64,000 nt of DNA, from the NCBI RefSeq assembly GCF_021919345.1, contig NZ_CP089293.1:2852001-2916000 (forward strand), read 5' to 3'. Source of the DNA: Paenarthrobacter nicotinovorans (lineage in GTDB: Bacteria > Actinomycetota > Actinomycetes > Actinomycetales > Micrococcaceae). This document shows, piece after piece, positions 42,762-50,899 of the stretch. The notes beneath the pieces were generated by a model. It was not told where the DNA came from. It did not search any database and saw nothing but the letters and a program-made list of their open reading frames with translations. Every line of letters starts with the position of its first letter. Position 1 is the stretch's first letter. A program made the position numbers and the translations under genes.

Positions 42762-42775
42762 AGCACGAACGTGCT
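42762..42775. promoter_or_regulatory. Palindromic operator between the tetR and galE genes
   Basis: AGCACGAACGTGCT is a perfect inverted repeat of six bases with an AA spacer, lying 12 bases upstream of the TetR gene's GTG and 56 bases upstream of galE. TetR proteins of this type commonly bind such sites in their own promoter. Confidence 0.55.
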
Positions 42776-42830
42776 TCAACACCGCTCAATACGAAGCGGC
42801 GTGGCTCCGATTTCCGATAGCGTAGGGACC

Positions 42831-43847
42831 ATGAAAATTCTTGTCACGGGTGGCACCGGCTACATCGGGTCCCACACCGTCTTGTCCCTTCAGGAAGCCG
42901 GCCATGACGTCGTCGTGCTGGATAATCTGGTGAACTCCAGCGAGGAATCCCTGCGTCGGGTGTCCGAGCTCACCGGCAAGAACGCGGCCTTCCACAAGGT
43001 TGACCTGGTGGATGAGCCCGCCGTCGAGGCCGTGTTCGACCAGCACCAGATCGATGCCGTGATCCACTTCGCGGGTCTGAAGGCTGTAGGAGAATCCGTC
43101 CAGGAGCCGCTGGCCTACTACTACAACAACATCGTGGGCACCCTCAACCTGCTCCGCGCCATGGACAAGCACAATGTGCGCTCCATCGTCTTCAGCTCGT
43201 CGGCCACCGTCTACGGCGAGCACAACCCGATCCCCTACATCGAAAAGATGGAAATCGGCGCCAACAACCCGTACGGCCGCACCAAGGAACAAATCGAGGA
43301 CATCCTCTCGGACCTCGGCAACGCGGACGACCGCTGGCATATCGCACTGCTGCGCTATTTCAATCCAGTGGGCGCCCACCCGTCCGGCCGCATCGGGGAA
43401 GACCCGCAGGGCATTCCGAACAATCTCGTCCCCTTCATCGCCCAGGTAGCGGTTGGACGCCGAGAGAAGCTGATGGTGTTCGGCGGCGACTACGATACCC
43501 CGGACGGCACGGCCCAGCGCGACTACATCCACGTGGTGGACCTGGCAGAGGGCCACGTAGCAGCCCTGAACTACATTGCCGACCGTGCCGGCGTCCGGCG
43601 CTGGAACCTCGGTTCCGGCCGTGGGTCTTCCGTCCTGGAGGTCCTGCGGTCCTTCGAGAAGGCCGTGGGCCAGCCGATCCCCTATGAGATCACCGGCCGC
43701 CGTGCAGGCGACCTCCCCGCCTTCTGGGCCGACGCATCCTCTGCGCTGGCGGACCTCGGATGGTCCACCACCAAGACCGTGGACCAGATGTGTGAAGACC
43801 ACTGGCGCTGGCAGAAGAACAACCCCTTCGGCTACAACGCTTCCTGA
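42831..43847 (+). CDS. galE: UDP-glucose 4-epimerase
   Basis: GalE (338 aa) interconverts UDP-glucose and UDP-galactose. The NAD-binding motif VTGGTGYIGSHTV is at the N-terminus, FSSSATVYG carries the catalytic Ser/Thr region, and NPYGRTKEQIE the catalytic Tyr-x-x-x-Lys. ALLRYFNPVGAHPSGRIGED follows, as in GalE. ATG at 42831 was chosen; the open frame extends 60 bases upstream but the conserved Met begins MKILVTGG. It is followed by two strong hairpins before gltA. Confidence 0.95.
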   Translation: MKILVTGGTGYIGSHTVLSLQEAGHDVVVLDNLVNSSEESLRRVSELTGKNAAFHKVDLVDEPAVEAVFDQHQIDAVIHFAGLKAVGESVQEPLAYYYNNIVGTLNLLRAMDKHNVRSIVFSSSATVYGEHNPIPYIEKMEIGANNPYGRTKEQIEDILSDLGNADDRWHIALLRYFNPVGAHPSGRIGEDPQGIPNNLVPFIAQVAVGRREKLMVFGGDYDTPDGTAQRDYIHVVDLAEGHVAALNYIADRAGVRRWNLGSGRGSSVLEVLRSFEKAVGQPIPYEITGRRAGDLPAFWADASSALADLGWSTTKTVDQMCEDHWRWQKNNPFGYNAS

Positions 43848-43915
43848 AGCAACGCGGGGTCACTTATGGCCCCCTGGAGGCCCCAACATGGGCCATAAGT
43901 GACCCCGCGTTGCTT
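43847..43915 (+). terminator. Long terminator after galE, REP-like hairpin
   Basis: A perfect 26-bp stem (43847-43872 with 43890-43915) with a 17-base loop, followed by TTTTAGG. It overlaps the last base of the galE stop codon. The arm GCAACGCGGGGTCACTTATG looks like a repeated hairpin element; no other copy is in this window. Confidence 0.85.
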
Positions 43916-43929
43916 TTAGGGGCGGGAAC

Positions 43930-43979
43930 AACGACGGCGGCCGTCCCACCTCGCGTGAGGTGGGACAGCCGCCGTCGTT
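43930..43979 (-). terminator. Intrinsic terminator after gltA
   Basis: AACGACGGCGGCCGTCCCACCTC pairs with GAGGTGGGACAGCCGCCGTCGTT with one mismatch, around GCGT. On the minus-strand transcript that position is a G-U wobble, so the stem is intact for gltA mRNA. It lies 12 bases after the gltA stop. Confidence 0.85.
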
Positions 43980-43991
43980 ATTGGCCTGAAA

Positions 43992-45275
43992 CTAGTTGGC
44001 CGGGTAGTTGCGCTCCGGCTCCCCTGTGTAGAGCTGCCGCGGGCGGCCGATCTTGGTCTGGGGGTCGTTGATCATTTCGCGCCACTGGGCAATCCAGCCC
44101 GGGAGGCGTCCAATGGCGAACAGAACGGTGAACATCTTCTCCGGGAAACCCATGGCCTTGTAGATCAGGCCGGTGTAGAAGTCGACGTTCGGGTACAGCT
44201 TGCGCTGGATGAAGTAATCGTCGGCCAGGGCCTTCTCTTCGAGGCGCATGGCGATATCCAGCAGTTCGTCGTTGCCGCCGAGCTTGCCCAGGACTTCGTG
44301 TGCCGTTGCCTTGATGATCTTGGCGCGGGGATCGTAGTTCTTGTAGACACGGTGTCCGAAGCCCATGAGGCGGACGCCGTCTTCCTTGTTCTTGACCTTC
44401 TCCATGTAGTCCTCGGGCTTGATGCCGTCGGCCTGGATCTGGCGGAGCATCTTCAGGACGGCCTCGTTGGCGCCACCGTGGGCGGGTCCGAAGAGGGCGT
44501 TGATGCCGGCGGACACCGAAGCAAAGAGGTTCGCGTTGGACGAACCCACCAGGCGGACGGTGGAGGTTGAACAGTTCTGCTCGTGGTCGGCGTGCAGAAT
44601 GAGCAGGAGGTCCAGCGCCTTGACGACAACCGGGTCCATTTCGTACTGCTCAGCCGGGAGGCCGAAGCTCAGGCGCAGGAAGTTCTCCACGAGGTTCATG
44701 GAGTTGTCCGGGTACAGCATGGGCTGGCCGATGGACTTCTTGTGTGCGTAAGCGGCGATGACGGGCAGCTTGGCCATGAGGCGGATGGTGGAAACTTCCA
44801 CGTGCTCCGCGTTGAAGGGGTCCAGCGAGTCCTGGTAGAACGTGGACAGCGCCGAAACAGCCGAGGAAAGCACCGGCATGGGGTGGGCGTCGCGCGGGAA
44901 CCCGCCAAAGAAGCCCTTGAGTTCCTCGTGCAGGAGCGTGTGGCGACGGATGCGCTGATCGAACTCTTCCAACTCCGTGGGGGTGGGAAGGTTGCCGTAG
45001 ATCAGCAGGTAGGAAACTTCGAGGAAGCTCGAGTGCTGCGCGAGCTGCTCAATGGGGTAACCGCGGTACCGCAGGATGCCTGCGTCGCCGTCGATGTATG
45101 TGATGGCCGAGGTGGTGGCCGCTGTGTTCATGAAGCCGGGGTCATAGGCAACGGCGCCCGTCTGCTTCAGCAGCTTGGAAACGTCGTAGCCTTCGTTTCC
45201 TTCTACAACCTTGATGCGCGGCAGTTCGAGTTCGCCGCCGGCATGGCGCAGTGTCGCGCTGGTGGTCTCAGTCAT
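43992..45275 (-). CDS. gltA: Citrate synthase
   Basis: A 427-aa type II (hexameric type) citrate synthase, the entry to the TCA cycle. LHADHEQNCSTSTVRLVGSS and GFGHRVYKNYDPRAKIIKA contain the catalytic histidines, and EEKALADDYFIQRKLYPNVDFYTGLIYKAMGFP the catalytic Asp. ATG at 45275 begins METSATL-like MTETTSATLRHAGGELELPR; the frame is open upstream but non-homologous. GAAGGGGACTCC is the RBS. It stands as a single gene, terminated by 43930-43979. Confidence 0.96.
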   Translation of the reverse strand: MTETTSATLRHAGGELELPRIKVVEGNEGYDVSKLLKQTGAVAYDPGFMNTAATTSAITYIDGDAGILRYRGYPIEQLAQHSSFLEVSYLLIYGNLPTPTELEEFDQRIRRHTLLHEELKGFFGGFPRDAHPMPVLSSAVSALSTFYQDSLDPFNAEHVEVSTIRLMAKLPVIAAYAHKKSIGQPMLYPDNSMNLVENFLRLSFGLPAEQYEMDPVVVKALDLLLILHADHEQNCSTSTVRLVGSSNANLFASVSAGINALFGPAHGGANEAVLKMLRQIQADGIKPEDYMEKVKNKEDGVRLMGFGHRVYKNYDPRAKIIKATAHEVLGKLGGNDELLDIAMRLEEKALADDYFIQRKLYPNVDFYTGLIYKAMGFPEKMFTVLFAIGRLPGWIAQWREMINDPQTKIGRPRQLYTGEPERNYPAN

Positions 45276-45409
45276 GGAGTCCCCTTCATGAGGCCTTTGG
45301 GCCTCTATCGAACGCTTGTCCAACCACCTTCTGGTGCCGCCGCCTTCGGCCCCGCTGTCGCAGGGCTCCAACGGCCGGAGTGCATTCTTAGAGAAGGCCA
45401 CCATTGATA

Positions 45410-45473
45410 GTCAGTTAAAAAGCTACCGCCAGTAACCCCGCGGAACTAATCCGCAGCCTCCGGTTACTGGCGG
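45410..45473 (-). terminator. Intrinsic terminator after dapC
   Basis: CCGCCAGTAACC (45426-45437) pairs with GGTTACTGGCGG (45462-45473), and a nested GCGGA/TCCGC stem lies inside. On the minus strand it is followed by TAGCTTTTTAACTG with a T5 run. It ends the fdxA-dapC transcript before gltA. Confidence 0.85.
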
Positions 45474-45507
45474 AATGGCGCTATAAGTGGCGCAAGTCAC
45501 AGCATTG

Positions 45508-46656
45508 TTATGCGTTGGCGACAAGCCTCTCAACGGCGGCATCGATCCGCTCGTCACTGCCGGTCAGAGCGACGCGGACGAAACCGTTACCGGCGTCTCC
45601 GTAGAAAACTCCCGGCCCCACCACAATGCCCAGTTCCGCGAACCTCGCCACCGTGTCCCAGGTGGCCTCGCCGGCTGTGGACCACAGGTAAAGCCCGGCC
45701 TTGGACTGGTGGATCTGCAGCCCGAATTTCTCCAGGGCGGGCACGATCCTCTCGCGCCTCCCCCTGTACAGATCTTTCTGGGCGAGGACATGGCCGGCAT
45801 CGCCCAACGCCACGCGCATGGCCTCCTGGACGGGGAACGGCACGATCATGCCGGCATGCTTGCGGCTGTTGACCAGGTTGGCGATGATCGCGGAATCACC
45901 GGCGACGAAGGCTGCCCGGTAACCGGCAAGGTTGGATTGCTTACTCAACGAGTAGACGCACAGCAGGCCATCGGTGGAGCCGTCTGTGACCCTGGGATCC
46001 AGGATGCTGGGGACAGCCTCTCCCCCGCGCTGGGCATCCCATTCGCCCCATCCCAGTTCTGCGTAGCACTCGTCCGAGGCCACCACTGCGCCCAATTCGC
46101 GGGCCTGGGCTACGATCCGACGAAGCGACTCGACATCCCGGACACTTCCTGTGGGGTTGCCCGGAGAGTTGATCCAGACCAACCGGACCTTTGCACGGGT
46201 TGCCGGATCCAGCTCATCCAGGTCATCGGCAGCAACGGCCGTGGCACCTGCCAGTGAGGCGCCAATGTCATAGGTCGGGTAGGCGACCGTGGGCCGGACG
46301 ACCACGTCACCGGCGCTCAATCCCAACAGGAACGGCAGCCAGGCCACCAGTTCCTTGGAGCCCACCGTAGGCATGACGTCCTTCGGGTCCAGCCCGGGCA
46401 CCCCGCGCCTGGCGGCGAACCAGTCGACGACAGCCTGGCGCAGTGCCTCGGTGCCGTGCACCGTCGGATAGCCGTGGGCGTCCGCTGCGTTGGCCAACGC
46501 GTCCCGGATCAGTCCGGGCGTGGGATCCACCGGGGTGCCGATGGAAAGGTTCACCGCGCCGCCCGGGTGTTTGGCAGCCGTGGCGACATACGGCGCCATG
46601 GCTTCCCAAGGGTAGTCAGGCAGGTTCAGGCCGAAAGCCGGTGCCGCTGAGATCAA
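45508..46656 (-). CDS. dapC: Succinyldiaminopimelate transaminase
   Basis: A 382-aa class I/II PLP aminotransferase. The PLP lysine is in YSLSKQSNLAGYRAAFVAGD, and NSPGNPTGSVRDVESL is the substrate/cofactor motif. Neighbourhood with the ferredoxin gene is as in mycobacteria (fdxC-dapC), where this enzyme is DapC. It produces N-succinyl-LL-DAP for DapE. The start appears to be TTG at 46656, 14 bases after the ferredoxin stop, with GGGCGG upstream. It shares the operon with fdxA. Confidence 0.92.
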   Translation of the reverse strand: MISAAPAFGLNLPDYPWEAMAPYVATAAKHPGGAVNLSIGTPVDPTPGLIRDALANAADAHGYPTVHGTEALRQAVVDWFAARRGVPGLDPKDVMPTVGSKELVAWLPFLLGLSAGDVVVRPTVAYPTYDIGASLAGATAVAADDLDELDPATRAKVRLVWINSPGNPTGSVRDVESLRRIVAQARELGAVVASDECYAELGWGEWDAQRGGEAVPSILDPRVTDGSTDGLLCVYSLSKQSNLAGYRAAFVAGDSAIIANLVNSRKHAGMIVPFPVQEAMRVALGDAGHVLAQKDLYRGRRERIVPALEKFGLQIHQSKAGLYLWSTAGEATWDTVARFAELGIVVGPGVFYGDAGNGFVRVALTGSDERIDAAVERLVANA

Positions 46657-46670
46657 CCTAGCTACCGCCC

Positions 46671-46997
46671 TTAGTGGTCTTGGTTCTGCGGGGGCAGGGC
46701 AGCGATGAACGGGTGGTCCTTGCCCGTGTTGCCGATCTTGGCAGCTCCACCCGGAGAACCGAGGTCATCAAAGAACTCGACGTTGGCCTTGTAGTAGTCG
46801 GCCCACTCTTCCGGGGTGTCATCCTCGTAGTAGATGGCCTCTACCGGGCATACGGGTTCGCAGGCACCACAGTCGACGCACTCGTCGGGGTGGATGTAGA
46901 GGGAACGCTCACCTTCGTAAATGCAGTCGACAGGGCATTCTTCAATACATGCCTTGTCCTTGACATCCACACACGGCTGCGCGATTACGTACGTCAC
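46671..46997 (-). CDS. fdxA: Seven-iron ferredoxin
   Basis: A 108-aa ferredoxin. CVDVKDKACIEECPVDCIYEG binds the [3Fe-4S] cluster and CVDCGACEPVCPVEAIYYED the [4Fe-4S] cluster; the C-terminal 40 residues are the usual extension. It donates electrons, perhaps to cytochrome P450s or other oxidoreductases. The start is GTG at 46997. It is 14 bases upstream of dapC and matches mycobacterial FdxC in order and size. Confidence 0.95.
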   Translation of the reverse strand: MTYVIAQPCVDVKDKACIEECPVDCIYEGERSLYIHPDECVDCGACEPVCPVEAIYYEDDTPEEWADYYKANVEFFDDLGSPGGAAKIGNTGKDHPFIAALPPQNQDH

Positions 46998-47045
46998 GTC
47001 CCAGACCTCTCCACGGTTTGTCCCGGCGATGGCCGGGTAATACTG

Positions 47046-47060
47046 CCGGCATGATGCCGG
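47046..47060. promoter_or_regulatory. Inverted repeat upstream of fdxA
   Basis: CCGGCAT and ATGCCGG form a 7-bp inverted repeat with one spacer base, about 50 bases before the fdxA GTG. On the minus strand GATAAT at ~47082-47087 could be the -10, which would put the repeat in the 5' UTR. This may be an operator or an RNA stem. Confidence 0.3.
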
Positions 47061-47131
47061 GCACTCAACTTCTGAGCCTATTATCCAACAGTGCGATCAC
47101 GCCAACCTAGCCCGCGTCTTAGTATGAAACG

Positions 47132-47368
47132 GTGAATCCGCCACACTTGCCTCCCCGCCAGTTCCTGCTCAACGCAACGCCGGGCATCCGGGTCGTGGTG
47201 CGGTACAAGATCGAGGAAGGCCTCACCGACGCCCTGGGCTACTTGCTGGGCAGCAACGACACCGTTTGCACGGTACGGACCCGCACCGCCGACGTCGAAA
47301 TTCCCTTGGCGTTGGTCATCGCGGCGAAAGAGGTTCCGCCGCCACCGCCGCGGCGACAGGCGTCCTAG
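47132..47368 (+). CDS. Small protein resembling the SH3-like N-terminus of mycobacterial GNAT proteins
   Basis: A 78-aa protein, starting GTG at 47132, with no signal or membrane segment. The central part PGIRVVVRYKIEEGLTDALGYLLG and the second half CTVRTRTADVEIPLALVIAAKEVPPPPP look like a small beta-barrel. From memory, a very similar stretch forms the N-terminus of the GNAT acetyltransferase Rv0428c in mycobacteria. Here the acetyltransferase part is absent. Its last 53 bases overlap the end of a convergent membrane gene. Confidence 0.65.
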   Translation: MNPPHLPPRQFLLNATPGIRVVVRYKIEEGLTDALGYLLGSNDTVCTVRTRTADVEIPLALVIAAKEVPPPPPRRQAS

Positions 47369-47732
47369 TTCGAAGGCGGCTGGCCGCCACGAGCATGACC
47401 AGTGTCACAGCGCCGATCCCAAAAACCCAAACGTTTCCGACGGCGTCGCCCAGCACCAACTGCTTGGACGGCCCCGCCGACGACAAAACGCCGACGGCGG
47501 CATAACCCACCACGCCTGCCACCGCCGTCGGGACGACCGAGCGTGACCAGGCGGCGAGCCACAGCTGAACCGAGGCGAGAAGCAGCAACGCGGCGGCTAC
47601 GCCCCAAGGGATCCCGACGCCGGCCCACTGGATGGCCTGGCGGTGCAGTGCCGTTCCTGCCGCAGCAACGAAAAGAGCCGCCGGTACGGCCGCGGCTATG
47701 CCACGGACCGTACCGGCGACTCCCTTCTTCAT
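47316..47732 (-). CDS. Small integral membrane protein of unknown function
   Basis: A 138-aa protein with four predicted membrane segments: AAAVPAALFVAAAGTALH, VGIPWGVAAALLLLASVQLWLAA, VPTAVAGVVGYAAVGVL and VWVFGIGAVTLVMLVAAS. The ATG is at 47732, 35 bases after the typA stop, so it is probably in the typA transcript. I recognise no family. The 3' end overlaps a convergent gene by 53 bp; both frames look coding, and an annotation that shortens one is possible. Confidence 0.7.
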   Translation of the reverse strand: MKKGVAGTVRGIAAAVPAALFVAAAGTALHRQAIQWAGVGIPWGVAAALLLLASVQLWLAAWSRSVVPTAVAGVVGYAAVGVLSSAGPSKQLVLGDAVGNVWVFGIGAVTLVMLVAASRLRTRTPVAAAVAAEPLSPR

Positions 47733-47767
47733 GCAGCTGTCCTTGACCGGTTCAGAACCAGCGGGTA

Positions 47768-49684
47768 TTAGGACTTGGCGCGGGCGCGGTTGGCCTTTGC
47801 GCGCTCGTTGGAGTCCAGGATGACCTTGCGGATACGGATTGCATCCGGGGTCACCTCAACACACTCGTCTTCGCGGGCGAATTCGAGGGACTCTTCGAGG
47901 GTCAGATCGCGCGGCGGCGTCAGGTTCTCGAAGGTGTCGGAGGAAGCTGCACGCATGTTGGTGAGCTTCTTTTCCTTGGTGATGTTGACGTCCATGTCGT
48001 CGGCGCGGGAGTTCTCGCCAACGATCATGCCCTCGTAAACCTCGGACGTGGGCTTGACGAAGAAGGAGCCGCGTTCCTGCAGGTTGATCATCGCGAACGG
48101 GGTCACAACACCGGCGCGGTCGGCGATCATCGAACCGTTGGTGCGGTATTCGATGGGGCCGGCCCACGGCTCGTAGCCCTCGGAGATGGAAGCTGCGATA
48201 CCGGCGCCACGGGTGTCCGTGAGGAACTTCGTGCGGAAGCCGATCAGGCCTCGGGCCGGAACGATGAATTCCATGCGGCACCAGCCGGTGCCGTGGTTGG
48301 CCATGTTGGTCATGCGGCCCTTGCGGGCTGCCATGAGCTGCGTTACGGCGCCGAGGTACTCTTCGGGGACGTCGATGGTCATGTGCTCCATCGGCTCGTG
48401 GATCTTGCCGTCGATGGTCTTGGTAACAACCTGCGGCTTGCCAACGGTCAGCTCGAAGCCTTCGCGACGCATCTGCTCCACCAGGATGGCGAGGGCGAGC
48501 TCGCCACGGCCCTGGACTTCCCAGGCGTCAGGACGCTCGGTGGGCAGAACCTTGATGGAGACGTTACCGATGAGTTCCTTGTCCAGGCGGTCCTTCACCT
48601 GGCGGGCGGTGACCTTGGCGCCCTTGACCTTGCCGGCCAGCGGCGAGGTGTTGATACCGATGGTCATGGAGATCGCGGGATCATCCACGGTGATCAGCGG
48701 CAACGGCTGCGGGTTCTCGGCGTCCGTGAGGGTTTCACCAATGGTGATGTCCTCGATGCCGGCAACTGCAACGATTTCACCGGGACCGGCTTCTTCGGCA
48801 GGAACACGGGTCAGGGCCTTGGTGGCCAGCAGTTCGGTGATCTTGACGTTCTTGAGTTCGCCGTTGGCGCGTGCCCAGGCAACGGTCTGGCCCTTGCGGA
48901 GCGTGCCGTTGTAGATGCGGAGCAGGGCGAGGCGGCCAAGGAACGGCGATGCGTCCAGGTTGGTCACGTGAGCCTGCAGAACGCCGTCCGGGTTGTACGT
49001 CGGAGCCGGGATGTGCTCGATGATGGTCTTGAAGAGGGGCTCAAGGTCCTCGTTGTCCGGGGCCGAGCCGTTGGCCGGCTGGTCCAGGGATGCGCGGCCG
49101 ACCTTGGCGGCGGCGTAGACAACCGGAACCTCGAGTACCTTGTCCAGGTCCAGGTCCGGAACTTCGTCCGCGAGGTCGGAAGCGAGGCCCAGGAGCAGGT
49201 CCATGGACTCGTGGACAACCTCGTCGATACGGGCGTCAGGGCGGTCGGTCTTGTTGACCAGGAGGATGACCGGCAAGTGCGCAGCAAGGGCCTTGCGGAG
49301 CACGAAGCGGGTCTGCGGGAGGGGACCCTCGGAAGAGTCAACCAGCAGGACAACGCCGTCAACCATGGACAGACCGCGCTCCACCTCGCCACCGAAGTCG
49401 GCGTGGCCAGGGGTGTCGATCACGTTGATGGTGATGGTCTCGCCGTTGGACGACGGGCCGTTGTAGGCAACCGTGGTGTTCTTGGCGAGGATGGTGATGC
49501 CCTTTTCGCGCTCCAGGTCACCGGAGTCCATGACGCGGTCCTCAACCTCACCGTGGGAAGCGAAGGAGTTGGTCTGCTTGAGCATGGCGTCGACCAGGGT
49601 GGTCTTACCGTGGTCAACGTGTGCGACGATCGCGACGTTGCGCAGATCGCTCCGCGACGCAGTGTTGGTGATGGTTTCAGACAT
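47768..49684 (-). CDS. typA: GTP-binding protein TypA/BipA
   Basis: A 638-aa translational GTPase that acts on ribosomes, mainly in stress and cold ribosome assembly. The G1 motif is AHVDHGKTTLVDAML, G3 is DTPGHADFGGEVERGLSMVDG and G4 is VNKTDRPDAR. Domains II-III, and the C-terminal TypA-specific part (RGLIGFRTKFLTDTRGAGI), are complete. ATG at 49684 is at the usual start. The 283-bp region upstream (49685-49967) is shared with the lipoprotein gene and shows no other gene. Confidence 0.97.
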   Translation of the reverse strand: MSETITNTASRSDLRNVAIVAHVDHGKTTLVDAMLKQTNSFASHGEVEDRVMDSGDLEREKGITILAKNTTVAYNGPSSNGETITINVIDTPGHADFGGEVERGLSMVDGVVLLVDSSEGPLPQTRFVLRKALAAHLPVILLVNKTDRPDARIDEVVHESMDLLLGLASDLADEVPDLDLDKVLEVPVVYAAAKVGRASLDQPANGSAPDNEDLEPLFKTIIEHIPAPTYNPDGVLQAHVTNLDASPFLGRLALLRIYNGTLRKGQTVAWARANGELKNVKITELLATKALTRVPAEEAGPGEIVAVAGIEDITIGETLTDAENPQPLPLITVDDPAISMTIGINTSPLAGKVKGAKVTARQVKDRLDKELIGNVSIKVLPTERPDAWEVQGRGELALAILVEQMRREGFELTVGKPQVVTKTIDGKIHEPMEHMTIDVPEEYLGAVTQLMAARKGRMTNMANHGTGWCRMEFIVPARGLIGFRTKFLTDTRGAGIAASISEGYEPWAGPIEYRTNGSMIADRAGVVTPFAMINLQERGSFFVKPTSEVYEGMIVGENSRADDMDVNITKEKKLTNMRAASSDTFENLTPPRDLTLEESLEFAREDECVEVTPDAIRIRKVILDSNERAKANRARAKS

Positions 49685-49967
49685 GCGTTAATGACTCGAT
49701 TCAGTGGTGAAGTCAGCTGTTTGTATCCGCGCGCATACCTGATCGACTTGATCGGAACACACAGCGAAAAGACCCCGGGACACAGGGCACCTGCATCCAG
49801 TCTAAACGCAGATGCATTTCTGAGCCTAAAAAGCAAGCCATCGGGCCATGAATTGTGGCGTCAGTCACAGCAGGTCACGTGTTCGTAAACACAAGTCAAG
49901 ATGCTGGATTTTCACGCTCCCGTGCCCCATGATTGCAGCAGAACCAGTGCCCCACGGAGACCAATCA

Positions 49968-50810
49968 ATGCGCCAATCTTCGGCCGTGTTTCGCATGATC
50001 GCACCTTTGATCGCCGTTGGCGTCCTTACGGTCGGTTGCGGACCAAGCCCAGTGCCAACCAGTGCCCCCTCACGATCAGCTGCGCCCGCGCCCGCCCAGA
50101 CGGCCGCCGCTGACAAACCACTCAGGGTTGCCCCGCAACCCAGCGCCCTGAATCTCCCGGCAGGTTCCCTGTACAAGAATCCGACGAACAACCGCAACGA
50201 ACTGGTGCTGGCCGATGTCCGCCACACCGCCGTATTGATCGGTGATTCCCAAGCCATGCCGGCGGGTTCCTGGCCGCAGCAAGGCATCGCAGCCCTCGGC
50301 TACAAACTGCATGTGGTGGGCATGGGCGGTACCGGATACGTCGCCACCAACGGCAAGACCGGCAACTACATTGACGCCTTGCAACGCGGCGACTGGGTTC
50401 TTCCCTATGGCGAGCCACCCTTGATCGTGGTGGAGGGCGGCGGAAACGACGCCACGCAGCGCGCCACGGATGCTCAGATCACCGGCAACGCCGAGCGGCT
50501 GCTGGCCGCCTTGAAGACCCGCTACCCGGGCTCCCGCCTGGCCATGATCGGCACCCTGGCCCGCGGCGTCAGCAACGGAGGCGGACGACGTACGGAAGTG
50601 GACGCCCTCCTGGGCCGGATCGCCGCCAAGCACGGTATTCCGTTCGTCAGTGCCGGCGATTGGCTCACCCGATACGACGCCATCAGCGACCTTCAGGACG
50701 GCGTTCATTTGAGGGCGACCGGACACGCGAAGCTTGGTGTCGCCCTGGCGCGCGAGCTCACGGCCCTGGGCCTCACTGCCCGCCCGGACAACCCGCAGCC
50801 GGCAAAGTAG
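49968..50810 (+). CDS. SGNH-hydrolase-type lipoprotein
   Basis: A 280-aa secreted lipoprotein. The signal is MRQSSAVFRMIAPLIAVGVL with lipobox LTVGC and Cys24. After a Pro/Ala-rich linker the SGNH hydrolase fold begins: VLIGDSQAM (block I, Ser94), GMGGTGY (II), VEGGGND (III, Gly and Asn) and DGVHLRATGH (V, Asp-x-x-His). It probably removes acyl groups from a surface sugar or lipid, but the substrate is unknown. ATG at 49968 has GGAGA as RBS. It is closed by a perfect terminator. Confidence 0.87.
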   Translation: MRQSSAVFRMIAPLIAVGVLTVGCGPSPVPTSAPSRSAAPAPAQTAAADKPLRVAPQPSALNLPAGSLYKNPTNNRNELVLADVRHTAVLIGDSQAMPAGSWPQQGIAALGYKLHVVGMGGTGYVATNGKTGNYIDALQRGDWVLPYGEPPLIVVEGGGNDATQRATDAQITGNAERLLAALKTRYPGSRLAMIGTLARGVSNGGGRRTEVDALLGRIAAKHGIPFVSAGDWLTRYDAISDLQDGVHLRATGHAKLGVALARELTALGLTARPDNPQPAK

Positions 50811-50828
50811 GCGACCGTACTAAACGGC

Positions 50829-50868
50829 AAGAGCCGGTGGTTCCCTTTCCAGGGAACCACCGGCTCTT
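50829..50868. terminator. Bidirectional intrinsic terminator
   Basis: AAGAGCCGGTGGTTCCCT pairs perfectly with AGGGAACCACCGGCTCTT around TTCC (18-bp stem). It lies between the lipoprotein gene and the convergent peptide ABC transporter operon. Confidence 0.9.
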
Positions 50869-50899
50869 CTGCTGTACGGCAGCGGGATTACGACGCCGG

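Noticed and set aside
48293-49888. A 531-codon plus-strand open frame over typA
   Set aside because: It lies fully antisense to typA, with composition typical of a mirror frame and no RBS or domain.
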